Positions 1 to 10,555 of a stretch of 64,000 nt of DNA are shown one piece after another. The position numbers and the translations under genes were made by a program. The notes under the pieces were generated by a model. It was not told the origin of the DNA. It saw only the letters and a program-made list of their open reading frames with translations, and did no database searches. Numbering within the stretch: the first letter of the stretch is position 1; the number at the start of each line of letters is the position of its first letter. Location: positions 7,915,409-7,979,408 of the forward strand of contig OY992839.1 of the NCBI GenBank assembly GCA_963921425.1. The letters run 5' to 3'. The DNA is from Dryas octopetala. Its lineage: Eukaryota > Streptophyta > Magnoliopsida > Rosales > Rosaceae.

Positions 1-15
1 ATTGTAATTTATAAA

Positions 16-1043
16 GAGAGTTGCTATTTGCACATCTTTTTTTTTTTTTTTTTTGCACACTTCTACTAATTTATTTTGTGAAATTACTTAATTGACATAA
101 AGAGAAATTACCTTAAAGGACAATCTGCATCATTTAAAAAAAAAAAAAAAAAAAAAACTCTTCTTACACACCCCACCCTCAACCTCATCTCCAACCACAA
201 CCAAAACACACTCCACTCGTGACCCCACCTCCATCCCAAAATTGCCAACACCCACATCCCGCCTTCATCGCCGCTCATGCATCCTCTCTCCACCATAGCT
301 ATTGGAAGTTGGAGATATGCTCTAACCTAAAATTTTTGGATTTGAATGTAAATCTAATGTTTTCTTATCTAATTTAAATTGGTTAATCAATCCTAATACC
401 TTTCTCGTCTGTTTGCGATGATTTCAAGTGAGGTTATTTAGAGTGCAAGAGTGAATTTTCTGGTTATTCATTTTCGGATTCGCAGGTCGTTCAGCACTGG
501 TCTACCGAATATTTCGATTTCATTCGGTAGTAAACTACCGAACGAAACCGAAATGTTCAGTAGACCAGTGCAGAACGACCTGCGAAACCCTATAACTCAA
601 ACCCGAAATTTCAATCTTGAAATCCAGAAAACCCGCACTCCAAATTATCTCAAACAGAAAAAAATAGGTCTTGAAATGGATTAACCAATTTAAATTTGAT
701 AAAAAAATAACCTAGATTTGCATATGAATCAAAATAATTTAACTTAAGACATAACTATGGTGTTGACAACAATGGCTATGACTATGTGTTCTTGGCTAGG
801 ATTGAGTGGGTGTGAGGTTAGAGGTGGGGGTGTGTATTGTCTGAAAGGATTGAGTGGGTGTATATTGTTTGAATAGATTGGGTGAGGTGTGTAAGAGAAA
901 CTTAGTAAGATTAATGAGATTGAGGGTATTTTGGTAATGAGAGGGGTGTGTTAAGGAGACATTTTACATTTTAAAAAATAATAGAAGGTGTGTAAGAGAA
1001 AAATGTGTGCAAAAAAAAAAAAAGTGTGCAAATAGCAGCCCTC
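16..1043. mobile_element. Foldback DNA transposon (Mutator-like or hAT-like MITE)
   Basis: The termini are inverted copies of each other (GAGAGTTGCTATTTGCAC at the left, with one or two changes at the right). They are flanked on both sides by TTTATAAA (8-15 and 1044-1051), a likely 8 bp target duplication, though that motif is itself a palindrome. The pairing continues inward: 296-420 is an imperfect reverse complement of 600-780, and the centre is a strong hairpin at 477-589. T- and A-tracts lie just inside the termini. There is no transposase ORF, so it is non-autonomous. The superfamily is uncertain: 8 bp fits hAT, whereas TIRs starting with G and long foldback arms fit Mutator-like elements. 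Confidence 0.75.
477..589. repeat. Long hairpin at the core of the foldback element
   Basis: Two arms of about 55 bases (477-531 and 534-589) are reverse complements with only a handful of mismatches and almost no loop. Each arm also carries a smaller palindrome (CTACCGAA / TTCGGTAG). A transcript through it would form a long near-perfect duplex. Confidence 0.85.
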
Positions 1044-1051
1044 TTTATAAA

Positions 1052-1505
1052 AGAGTGTTAACTTTACATATATAGTTATATACATATACATATATCATAA
1101 AACCTACTTATAGTACTACAATTACATGTAAAACTCAAATCTTATTGTACTTATGTAAAGAAGACATTTACAATAACATATTGTTTCTTGAAATATCGTA
1201 GGTTTTGATAATTGACTTGCAAGTAGTTGCAATTTATATGATTAGGCCATGTGCACTGTTTAGGCTTTTTGACAATTATAATTAACTTGAAATATGGTAG
1301 GTTGCGCAATTGGATGAGTGATGAGTGGCTGAGCGATAACATGGTTGTATACATAGATAATGATATTTTGGAGGAGATTGATAATGATACAACCATGAAA
1401 AAATTTCAAAATATGAAAACTTGTAGAGGCCAATTATAAATGTAAGTATGAAGTATGAACTTTATAAATAAGATATTTGAATTTTTGTGGTAATTGTAAT
1501 GCTAT
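1052..1505. other. Intergenic, nothing recognised
   Basis: AT-rich sequence between two foldback elements. Short overlapping ORFs on both strands show no family resemblance and look like chance. Confidence 0.6.
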
Positions 1506-1515
1506 ATAGTTTTTA

Positions 1516-1893
1516 GGGTTAAATATAAAAATGGTTCATGAATTTTATATTGATTCTTAATTTGGTCTACTAACTATAAAAAAGTGTCAATTTGGTCTAT
1601 AAACTTTCTAAGTTGTACCAAAACAGTAAAAAACATTAATTTTTATCAAAAAATTGACGGCTGTGGTCACATGAAAATATGATGAACAAACTGAAATTTT
1701 CTTAAAAATGTAGTCACATGCTATGCACATGACTAGTTTCCGTTAACTTTTTTTTTTTTTTTTTTATGGAAGTTAATGTTTGTACTGTTTTGGTACAACT
1801 TGAAAAATTTGTGGACCAAATTAACACTTTTTATAATTAGTAAACCAAATTGAGAATCATTGTAAAATTCGTAGACCATTTTTGTATTTAACC
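1516..1893. mobile_element. Mutator-like foldback MITE with 10 bp target duplication
   Basis: The element starts GGGTTAAATATAAAAATGG and ends with the inverted form. The direct repeat ATAGTTTTTA flanks it exactly at 1506-1515 and 1894-1903. The arms stay inverted-repetitive over most of the 378 bases and meet near a T-tract at about 1749. A perfect 10 bp duplication is typical of Mutator-like insertions (9-10 bp). It shares its termini with the larger element at 51335-52297. No ORF. Confidence 0.85.
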
Positions 1894-1903
1894 ATAGTTT
1901 TTA

Positions 1904-2398
1904 TTATCTTTGTTATTTTTATCTTTTAAAAAAAATATTTAGAAGCCCTCCTGGACTAATTTCCTGAATCTGCCGCTGGTTTTATGTAATGAAAAAGACT
2001 TATGTTTTCCATTTAAAAAAATCTTTCTTCTTACTATATTTTCATTTTTTTCCCCATTCTTCTCCTTTTTGTTAAAATTAAAAAAATTGTAATCTTATTT
2101 ACGCTCAAAAAATAAAAACAATTCTTTTTTCTTATTTTGAGAAATCAATTGAGTAAATAAAATGGCTTCAAATTTGAATCTTATTACTCTTATTTTCTCG
2201 AATTTAGTCTCAAGTTAGAAAGAATTAGTCAGTAATCTCAAGTATTTATTTTCCAAGCATTGTTATTTTCTCTAATAAGAAGGTGGACTGAACATTGAGC
2301 TGAATTTCTTTTCTCTTTTTTTTTATTTCTGACTTTGTGCGGAATTCACTAAGACTATAAAGGTAAAATTAATCAAAAAAGAAAAAGCAACCATAAGT
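1904..2398. other. Intergenic, AT-rich
   Basis: No gene or delimited repeat is visible. A CAA trinucleotide about 10 bases upstream of the tRNA fits a plant Pol III start region. Confidence 0.5.
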
Positions 2399-2470
2399 GC
2401 CCGTATAGCTCAGTGGTAGAGCGTCAGTCTTGTAAACTGAAGGTCTGTAGTTCGATCCTGCATGTGGGCA
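2399..2470 (+). tRNA. tRNA-Thr(UGU): tRNA-Thr (anticodon UGU)
   Basis: A 72-base cloverleaf. The acceptor stem GCCCGTA pairs with TGTGGGC through two G-U pairs, and the discriminator base is A. D stem GCTC/GAGC. Anticodon stem TCAGT/ACTGA with loop CTTGTAA, so the anticodon is TGT at 2431-2433 (reads ACA, threonine). T stem TGTAG/CTGCA with loop TTCGATC. The internal promoter A box (about 2406-2416) and B box GTTCGATCC (2450-2458) are intact. There is no intron. CCA is not encoded, as expected for a nuclear gene. Confidence 0.96.
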
Positions 2471-2483
2471 GATGGGTATAACA

Positions 2484-2489
2484 TTTTTT
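2484..2489 (+). terminator. Pol III T-run terminator of the tRNA gene
   Basis: Six T residues 14 bases after the tRNA 3' end, the usual Pol III stop signal. Confidence 0.75.
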
Positions 2490-2839
2490 CATCATGCTCT
2501 AGCTCTTCACTTTGGCACAGAGCATTTTTTTTGGCCAACATTTTTTTTTTCTTCCAGAAGATAAATTATTACTTTTTGGTCAGATCAATTAATTATTACT
2601 TAATTACAACCAGTTGTCCTAACATGTTGCTATGAATGTGATCATGCATGAACATGGTCCTTGAAGCCATTTTAGTTACATATATGCATTATACAAGTGG
2701 AAATGTAACTTCCCAAGCATTCCTTTGTTCACATATTTTGATCTCAATAGAAGCAACTGATTGCATTCCTTTGGGGGAGAGAAAGACACATCTGAGTCAT
2801 CTGACTTCTTTTGGTCTGGAATAAAACTTGGGTGGGAAA

Positions 2840-2873
2840 GTCCTACCACCTCAATATGCTGAAGTGGTAGGAC
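2840..2873. repeat. Short hairpin, unknown role
   Basis: GTCCTACCACCTCA (2840-2853) pairs with TGAAGTGGTAGGAC (2860-2873) over 14 bp with one mismatch and a six-base loop. It lies between the tRNA and the 3' end of the first B3 gene. Confidence 0.7.
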
Positions 2874-3336
2874 AGCCCAATAAAAACCCGCTATGTGTTT
2901 AAACTTTTAAGATGACATCAACTTCTTGTGTATGAGTGACTGTGTTTGTGTGTGAGAGAAAATGATATTTGGTCAATTGGTTCTATACTTCTATATCATA
3001 TTGTCCAATATAATTTAACTAGAAATAACAAAAGAGAGAACCAGAAGGTACAATAATCCTCCCTGCTTGGTACCTACTCATCCCTCTAATGATCATAATT
3101 CTATTGTTAAGTTACTCAAAATCTCAGAAAAGGATAAACTACATTGCTGGAGTACAACACTCCTATACAAAAGATTGTCAACTGATGTGCATGGAACACC
3201 ACAAAAAAGCTGAATGCTCTTGACACAAAACGGTTCTTCATCATGCAGCTTTGGCACATTTCTAGTTCTTGGACTATATAATGAAGCTTGAGGTATGCCA
3301 AAAAAGAAAAAGAAAAAGAGGCATTGAAGTTTGCCA
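2874..3336. other. 3' flank of the first B3 gene
   Basis: Holds the likely 3' UTR of the minus-strand B3 gene. The equivalent flanks of the other two copies are recognisably similar near the stop codon. No separate gene is visible. Confidence 0.5.
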
Positions 3337-6300
3337 TCACCAAGGGGCATTAGCCACTTCTCGGAACATAAGCTCAATCTTCTCTGAACTCACATTTATA
3401 GTCTCAATCTCAGAGTCAAGCCTATTTATGGTCTCTTTTACTTCCAAAAGCTTTGCTTCCAAGGCTCTCATCCCCTCCTCTGCTTGGTCCCTTTCAATTC
3501 TAGCCTCTTTACACCTTTTTGATTTGGAAGCAAGACTTACAAGCTGGTCCAGCCGGGTACGCAGGAAGCCGACATTCATGCCTAACTCCTCAAAGGCTTT
3601 CAAAGTCTTATCCCAAGTGGAAAAATAGCCTTCTGAGGTAGTGATCTTGCAGGATCGAATGGCATCTGCAATGTTGATTGTCTCGGAAATTACTCCAGCA
3701 GCCAGTTTGCAGTTCAGACCCTCAAGAAGATGGTCATGAAGGAATGACTTTTGACTGCAGCAAAGCTCATGGTACTTGGTCAGAAGGTGTTTCGTAAACT
3801 CGGAATTTATGATTAAACCATTGACAAGAACATTGAAGTTCTCCATGCATTTAACTTCTTCAAAAGTGACAACAGACTCTGAAAGTCTAATTCCATCCAT
3901 AACATCAGAACCAAGACCTTCACTTTCATTTTCAGAGTGATCTGATATTGGACCCGTTTTTGTATTACAGGCTATTGTGTTGTTCTTTTGAATATTTTCT
4001 TGACTGTCCTCTGGAATAGGTTCCAAATTCTTATTTTCTTCTCTTTCATATGCAGTAATATCAGCTGCATGATTTAAATAATGAAATGACAGATGGGAGT
4101 CAAAGAAAGTAAAATTTATGACTTCAAGCATTTAGAAAAATAACTCGGTGAATCTTGAAACAACTTACAGGTATTACTTTGGTTGATGCAAGCATCTAAT
4201 TGGATAAGGCCTAGAGCGCAATCCAGATCATCAGAACCATTTGCTTTAACAATATACACCTAAACAAATACGGAGCAAATGCATGAAGTGGTTCATATGC
4301 ATTCAGAAGTAGTATCTCAAAGCAAAAATAACTATAATCTATGCTCGACAACCCACATGCAAGGGCTTCATTCAAGAAGAAGCATTAAGAACCTTCAAAT
4401 CTCCATTCAAGAGCAACCCCATCAAAATTTAAGAAGAATATGAAATACTCAAAAAATCTAACCCAACCAAATTAGTCCTATCCTTTCCGAACCTTCATAT
4501 CATCTACTTTTTTATACACTCTACTTTGAGAATAGCTTTGCCTTAAAGATTTAGTTTGCAAACCAATGATCAACCGTTTTAGGCAATTCACCAATCTTAA
4601 CTAAATGGAGCATAGTAACACTTGCAACCAAACAATTTTGAGAATATTAAACGAAATATCCACAAACATTTCAAGAAGCTTCAATCATTTACCTTAAATT
4701 TGGAAGGAGTGACTAGATGGAAAACTACAACATCTCCCTCCACTAACTTGTGAGCAATGGAGAACCCTCTCCATCCACCACTCAGTCCCACCTTCTCCCA
4801 AAGATATTTCGTTGGGTATTCTTCCCCACCTTTATCTTCCAAAACAAACATTGTATCTTGCTTTGGCAAATGGTCACAACAGAATTTCCTAGGAAGACCC
4901 TGCCAACTCAAAAGGTAAATGCATATAAATTAATCATCCTAGTAGTCAATGCCTTCATATATTGAATACTTGTGAAGAGAGTGAGGCTTTACTTACAAGC
5001 CAGAATCCTCCAGAAACATGTGATGGGAGCATAACTTTGTGTGTAGAAGGGAACTCAGCTGCTAGGTTTGCTTGAACCTCCTTTGCTCTTTCCAGAGCAG
5101 AAATCCGAGCTGCCGAAGTTTCATACAAGTCACCCACTGTGGCTCTCTTTCGTTTATGACTGTTTAAAGATTGAGATTCCAGTGTTACTTAATAAGACAA
5201 AAAAATAACTGAGTAATAACAGATTAAGAAGTAATTAGAATACACTCACTGACCTTTCAGAGTTAATGGCATTAGCATTAACTACCTGTATGAATTTGAA
5301 AATGTGTTAGTTAATTCAGCATTTGAATCTATTGACAAAGAAAGAAAAATACCATCTATTCATCTACAAACAATTGAAGAAATGAGAAAATGTTGGCCAG
5401 TTCAAGTTCAACCAAATATTTGACCCAGAGTGGGTTTGAAATCACACTAAGGCTTCCATATGTAGGACTAGAGTATCACAAAAAAAAACAAAAAAACAAA
5501 ACAAAACAGTTTTCTACTACATAAACAAAGGAAACAGACACCACCCCATACTCACTGTACATAGTTTGAAGTCTTGGGCAGTCCACTTTCAGAAACAGTT
5601 TGTTTTTTCCTTTTCAATCATCAAAATTGGAGACAATGAACAAAAAAACTTGTGGTTTGGAGGAAGTCTTTGGTTGCTGAAAAAGGCTCATTCCCAGTGG
5701 AGGAGCCACGTGCCCCCTCTCTAACTATTTGGAAGAAAAGCATTGTGTATACACTCTTCAAGGCTTCAAATATTTTACTTAAATGCTACTAAAACAGTCA
5801 TTACATTTTCCACCTCTCATGTGTTTTCCTGCTTTAAATGAATATTGTGAAAAATTGATTACGCAATAGAATGAAAGATCGATGGATGAACAATTGTTTG
5901 ATTCAATATACTGAGCAAGACAGTTTTCATAATAAAATTATCATGCAACGATTTCAAAATGAAAAATGAAAAAATCGATGACAACTGTAATTGTCATTGT
6001 AATGAACAAAACTTTTATCAATCAATATTGATATTTTGTCTAAATATGAGCTTCAACTTTTAATTTTTATATTGTCTACGGTGCCCCAGGTATATTTTTC
6101 TAGCTCCACCACGACTCATGTCCATGAAATTGTCCAAAACTATGCCAAACTGTGGTCTAAACACATTTGGGAATGCCTCTATAACTAGAACAGATTAGCA
6201 CCATTCTCTGTGCACATTTAGTAAATTTCAAAACTTTCTAGCAAGCCCATCTAACCATGTCCTTGTATAGTTCAAATTCAGGGAAAAAAACCCACAAAAG

Positions 6301-6523
6301 GAATAAGTATAAATAGAGAACATGAAATGGGAAATAAGAAAAAGAAAGAAAAAAAAGAACACAGAGTATAGTGTTTCTCACATTGTTTGCAGTTATCAGT
6401 TTGAGACATGAAGATTTTTTCATGAACAGCTTTTCTGTGTTCTTTGGTAGTCTTCCCCTCTTAATCTGCAAACCATTATTGAACAGTCACATACTCAGCT
6501 TACAAGCAAAACCATACACTTAC

Positions 6524-6561
<38 letters not shown>

Positions 6562-6612
6562 CTTAGGAGGTAGATAAGAGGAGCTCTGTTTCTGCTCTTG
6601 AACAACAGCCAT
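3337..6612 (-). CDS. B3 domain-containing protein, copy 1 (Os01g0234100/At3g19184-like)
   Basis: Predicted nuclear DNA-binding protein of 451 aa. Exons in coding order: 6612-6562, 6465-6382, 5285-5254, 5159-4997, 4899-4693, 4259-4169, 4064-3337, all GT-AG with matching phases. The B3 domain spans about residues 94-209 and is split over exons 4-6. It includes LPSHVSGGFWL, GLPRKFCCDHLP, LSGGWRGFS and the VEGDVVVFHL strand, all hallmarks of this B3 subgroup. Residues 210-451 are acidic and then strongly coiled-coil (GMNVGFLRTRLDQL onward), ending APW. The ATG at 6612 opens a short first exon, followed at once by a CT-rich intron start. Exons 1-2 differ in sequence from those of copies 2 and 3, while exons 3-7 are clearly homologous. 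The target DNA is unknown. Exon 1 is the least certain part because it rests on phase and on comparison with its broken duplicate at 8.5-8.7 kb. Confidence 0.85.
6526..6558. repeat. (GA)n microsatellite
   Basis: About 16 GA units. On the coding strand this is a CT tract starting right after the exon 1 splice donor of B3 copy 1. Confidence 0.9.
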
Positions 6613-7058
6613 TGGGTCTTTGGCTCTCTCACAGTCTCGCTTATGGTTTGTGGGGGTAAAGACTGAAGAGTGAAGAAGTGAAGATATAGAATGGGGAAGA
6701 TGAACAGACTGTTTGCTTTCAAATTTGGATTTCTGTCAGACACTCAAGAGGTAGAAGCTTACCTAAAATGGAGCCAGTTTTCAAAATTAATAGGGAAAAA
6801 GGGAAACTAATAGGGGCTCTTTGGGCATTAACAATGTCTTGAAAACATTTTTGTTCACCCTTTTTTTTCCTGCCCTTTTTTTACTTACCATCCACTTAGA
6901 CCATTTTAGAGATGAAACCATCTCCAATGGAGAGAAATGGAAAGAAATTCTTAATTTTTGCTCTATATGGAACAAAACTTAGAGATAGAACAATCAGTTT
7001 TATTTCAGAAATTAAAGAGAAACAATTAGGGTCTATCTGTCTTCACGTGTATGGGTTT

Positions 7059-7263
7059 TAGAGAAATTATTGTATATGATCGTAACATCACGTGACATAA
7101 TGACGTGGTGTTACCAATCCACTTAAATTATAATACGTGTACAAATTAATTTCTAAAATGTTCAAAAATACCCTTAAAATTGTACATGTGTTATAATTTA
7201 AATGGATTAGTGACATTACGTCATCATGTCACGTGTTGTTACGGTTATATACAAAAATTTTCT
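7059..7263. mobile_element. MITE in the upstream region of B3 copy 1, empty site known
   Basis: The arms are near-perfect inverted repeats over about 80 bases each: 7065-7145 matches the reverse complement of 7180-7258. Flanks are ATGGGTTT (7051-7058) and ATTGGTTT (7264-7271), an 8 bp target duplication with one change, which suggests hAT. The duplicated segment at about 9230-9245 reads straight through with a single TGGGTTTGAG, so the insertion postdates the duplication. Both arms carry ACGT-core words, including CACGTG, TGACGTGG and TTACGTCA. Confidence 0.88.
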
Positions 7264-7675
7264 ATTGGTTTGAGTGTGATCTAGCTGGCAAGCATAAGCT
7301 TGCTTACAATTATCTTTTGACCGTTGCAACACTAGGCAAAGATAAAAAATTTTGAATTCTTTTGATTGTTACAAAGTATTGCGCTGGTTTCTTTTTAAAG
7401 GTACCATTTTGTTGTTGTTTGTTTTTATGTTAATATTGTTATTGATATGATTGTTTTTAATCCATTAGGCACGACACAACATGAATACAACACGAGTCAA
7501 GCATGATATAAGCACGACACAAACACGACATGGGCCAGCCACGATATAAGCACGAAATGAACCCGACACGAGCCAAGCACGACATAAGCACGAACACGAA
7601 ATGAGCCTGAACTAGACATGACTTGTTTAACATTATTATTATTTTTTTTTTACCTTTTTAAAGAACTTTTTAATA

Positions 7676-8060
7676 AAAAAGGTCTGTTGAATTTATGTGC
7701 CAAATTTCAATGTTTTTCATTTTAACTACCAAAACTTATATGTTATTTCAATTTATATACTAACTTTAAAAAATGTGGTTCTACCGAGTGCTTGAGAGAT
7801 TTTTTTTTTACAAACTCAACTGCCACAACTTTTTTACTGATTTGTTGTTATTTCAGTATTTGCAAGACTTAAGCTTTAATGTTTACTCTTTAAATTGTAA
7901 AACACTAAAACTGCATCCCCCAAGTCTAAATCAAAAGCATTAAACCTTTAATAAACTTTGAATTTTTTGAATTTCATACAATCACAAAGACACAGCTATA
8001 TAGCAAACCAGGAAAAAAAAAAAACCAACGGAAAACCACCAAGCACTTGACACTTTGGGA
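7676..8060. mobile_element. Diverged copy of the repeat found nested at 18736-19197
   Basis: About 7678-7985 matches, in reverse orientation, the right-hand part of the element at 18736-19197. Shared landmarks are the AGGTCTGTTGA-like end, the CATTTTAACTACCAAAA stretch, GATTTGTTGTTATTTCA and CATCCCCCAAG. Similarity fades after about 7985. No ORF. Confidence 0.65.
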
Positions 8061-8504
8061 ACGATTTCAAAATTTCAAAATATGAAAAGCTCGAGGACGA
8101 TTGTCATTGTAATTAAAAAACAAAATTTTTATCAAACAATATTGATATTTTGTCTATATTATGAGCTTCAACTTTTAATTTATATATTGTCCAAGGTGCC
8201 CCAGGTATATTTTTCTAGCTCCACCACTACTCATGCCCATGAAATTGTCCAAAACTATGCCAAACTGTGGTCACAACACATTTTAGAATGCCTCTATAAC
8301 TAGAACAGATTAACACCACTCTGTGTGCACATTTTAATTAATTTCAAAACTTTCTGGCAAGCCCATCTTACCATGTCCTTGTATAGTTCAAAATAGGGGA
8401 AAAACCCCCAAAAGGAATAAGTATAAATAGAGCACATGAAATGGGAAATAAGAAAAAGAAAGAAAGAAAAAAGAAAAAAAAAAACAGAGTATAGTGTTTT
8501 TCAC

Positions 8505-8645
8505 ATTGTTTGCAGTTATCAGTTTGAGACATGAAGATTTTTCATGAACAGCTTTTCTGTGATCTTTGGTGGTCCTCCCCTCTTAATCTGCAAACCATTA
8601 TTAAATAGTCACATACTCAGTTTACAAGCAAAACCATACACATAC

Positions 8646-8683
<38 letters not shown>

Positions 8684-8734
8684 CTAGGAGGTAGATAAGA
8701 GGAGCTCTGTTTTCTGGTCTTGAACAACAACCAT
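8505..8734 (-). pseudogene. Broken 5' fragment of a B3 gene (exons 1-2 only)
   Basis: Matches exons 1 and 2 of B3 copy 1. Exon 1 (from the ATG at 8734) has an extra base that shifts the frame into a stop just before the intron. Exon 2 (8587-8505) has lost one A in a run, shifting its frame as well. No B3 domain or later exons follow, so a functional transcription factor cannot be made. The intervening (GA)n tract (8648-8681) is kept. Confidence 0.85.
8648..8681. repeat. (GA)n microsatellite
   Basis: Counterpart of the 6526 tract inside the duplicated segment. Confidence 0.9.
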
Positions 8735-9560
8735 TGGGTCTTTGGCTCTCTCACAGTCTCGCATATGGTTTATGAAAACTGAAGAGTGAAGAGTGAAGAG
8801 ACTGTATAGGCGCAAATATAGAATGGGGAAGATGAAAAGACTGTTTGCTTTCAAATTTGGATTTCTGTCAGACACTCAAGAGGTAGAAGCTTCCCCAAAA
8901 TGGAGCCAGTTTTTAAAATTAATAGGGAAAGAGGGAAACTAATAGGGGCTCTTTGGGCATTAACAATGTGTGGGTTGTTAGTCTTGAAAACAAGTTTGTT
9001 CACCCCTAAGAAAAAAAAATTTCCTACTCTTTTTGGTGAAAAAAACAAAATTTCCTACTCTTTTTTCGTTACCATCCACTTAGACTATTTTATAAATGAA
9101 ACCATCTCCAATGGAGATAAATGAAAAGAAATTCCTAATTTTTGCTCCATATAGAACAAAGTTTAGAGATAGAACAATCAATTTTATTTCATAAATTGAG
9201 GAGAAACAATTAGGGTTTATCTGTCTTCACATGGGTGGGTTTGAGTGTGATCTAGCTAGCAACCATAAGCTTGCTAGCTTACAATTATCTTTTGACCCTT
9301 GCAATACTTTGCAAGGGTAAGAATTTTTGAATTCTTTTGATTGTTACAAAGTGTTTTGCTGGTTTCTTTTTAAAGATACCATTTTGTTGTTGTTTGTTTT
9401 TATGTTAATTATTGTTGTTGATATAATTGTTTTTAACCCGTTAGGCACGACACGAACACAACACGGGCCAATCATAACATAAGCACGAGCACGAAATAAG
9501 CCGGAACTAGAAATGACTTGTTTAACATTGTTTTTTTCCCTTTTTAAAAAATTTTTCAAT

Positions 9561-10143
9561 AAGAAAATTTAATTTTTCAAGCAAGAAATTGTTAATATTA
9601 GTTAGAAAGAAAAATATATTCTGAAGATAAGTTTTCCCATATTAATATACTAAAAAAAAATAAAAAAAAAACAGCTCATGAGTTGACTTGTTTAAGACAC
9701 AGACAAATACGACAGGAGCACGAATTGGTAGTGGGATGTGTCGGGCCTAGGTCTTAGCTGTTTGGGCTGGCATGAGCACAACACAATTATTAAATTGGTC
9801 AGCCTAACCCATTTGACACATCTAGTTGGATCTAAGACTACCTAATCAACTAGTTAATGGTTTTTTTCTTCTTTTTTTTATCTTGGGAGAGGGGGAAATC
9901 AAACTTGAAACCTCTTCAACATTAAGAGTGAAATACCACTAGACCACAAGCTAGTTGGTCAATTACAAATGCAATCCAATGGTGATTATACGTTGTCTCT
10001 TACAGCTCAAAATTTGTCACTCATGTAAATAACTCTATAATGAATTTGTTTTTTTAATCTAAATGAAGATGATTTATTACTTGAACGTTTTCCAACAAAG
10101 TGAAGAAATAAATCACTAAATCAATAACTAGTTAGTATTAAAA
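9561..10143. other. Intergenic, degenerate repeats
   Basis: Contains further words such as GACAGGAGCACGAATTGG and GTGTCGGGCC (9700-9800), part of the degenerate CACGA-rich family seen also at 7.5, 36.9 and 56.4 kb. No gene. Confidence 0.5.
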
Positions 10144-10144
10144 A

Positions 10145-10546
10145 GGCTTATTCATAAATTTGCTCCTTGAAACTAACTTTTTTTTTTTTTTTTTCATTTT
10201 GTCCCCTGAAAGTTAAATCCTCCTACTTTGCCTCTCGAACTTTACACTCTCATCTACACCCTCAACTCCATCAATTATCTAGAATTCTAGAGCTCCGTTT
10301 TGAGTGATCTTTATATAATTGTAAAGAGAAGATGCATAGCTTCAAAACGAGTATAAGATTGCTGATTTTGGTGAAGGTTTGATAGGTCAAAAGTTGAGAT
10401 AAAAACTGGACTAATGGATAAAGTTGGCGAAACTTGGCTATTGGGAGTCATTTGTAAAGTTCAGAGAACAAAGTGAGAGGATTTAACTTTCAAGAAGCAA
10501 AATGAAAAAAAAAAATGATTTCAAGGGGCAAATCCATGAATAAGCC
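10145..10546. mobile_element. Mutator-like foldback MITE with 9 bp target duplication
   Basis: Termini GGCTTATTCATAAATTTGC and its near-perfect inverse (10515-10546) are flanked by TATTAAAAA at both 10136-10144 and 10547-10555. The arms continue with CTCCTTGAAA / TTTCAAGGGG. The 402-base element has no coding capacity. Confidence 0.82.
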
Positions 10547-10555
10547 TATTAAAAA

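Larger units (their letters stand above)
5950..7675. repeat. Segmental duplication, copy A (5' end and promoter of B3 copy 1)
   Basis: This stretch recurs in the same orientation at 8061-9560. It covers part of intron 2, exons 1-2, the GA microsatellite and about 1 kb upstream of B3 copy 1. Copy A is longer mainly because of the MITE at 7059-7263. Both copies run into a degenerate stretch rich in GCACGACA-type words (7470-7610 and 9447-9515) common in plant intergenic DNA. Confidence 0.85.
8061..9560. repeat. Segmental duplication, copy B (of 5950-7675)
   Basis: Second copy of the 5' end and promoter of B3 copy 1, about 2.1 kb further upstream. It lacks the MITE and has small indels in the former exons. 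The rest of the gene body was not duplicated. Confidence 0.85.

Noticed and set aside
3269..3628. 119-codon plus-strand ORF (likewise 11150-11428 and 14989-15360)
   Set aside because: They are antisense to the coiled-coil exon of the three B3 genes; conservation reflects the sense strand.
6495..6743. ORF on the minus strand, similar in both duplicated segments (also 8684-8875)
   Set aside because: It starts at a GTG and runs through the 5' leader and exon 1 in another frame. The similarity is explained by the DNA duplication.
7470..7610. GCACGACA-rich stretches (also 9447, 56310 and 36830) as a possible regulatory array
   Set aside because: The words are irregular and occur at several unrelated intergenic sites, which fits a degenerate plant repeat rather than a binding-site array.
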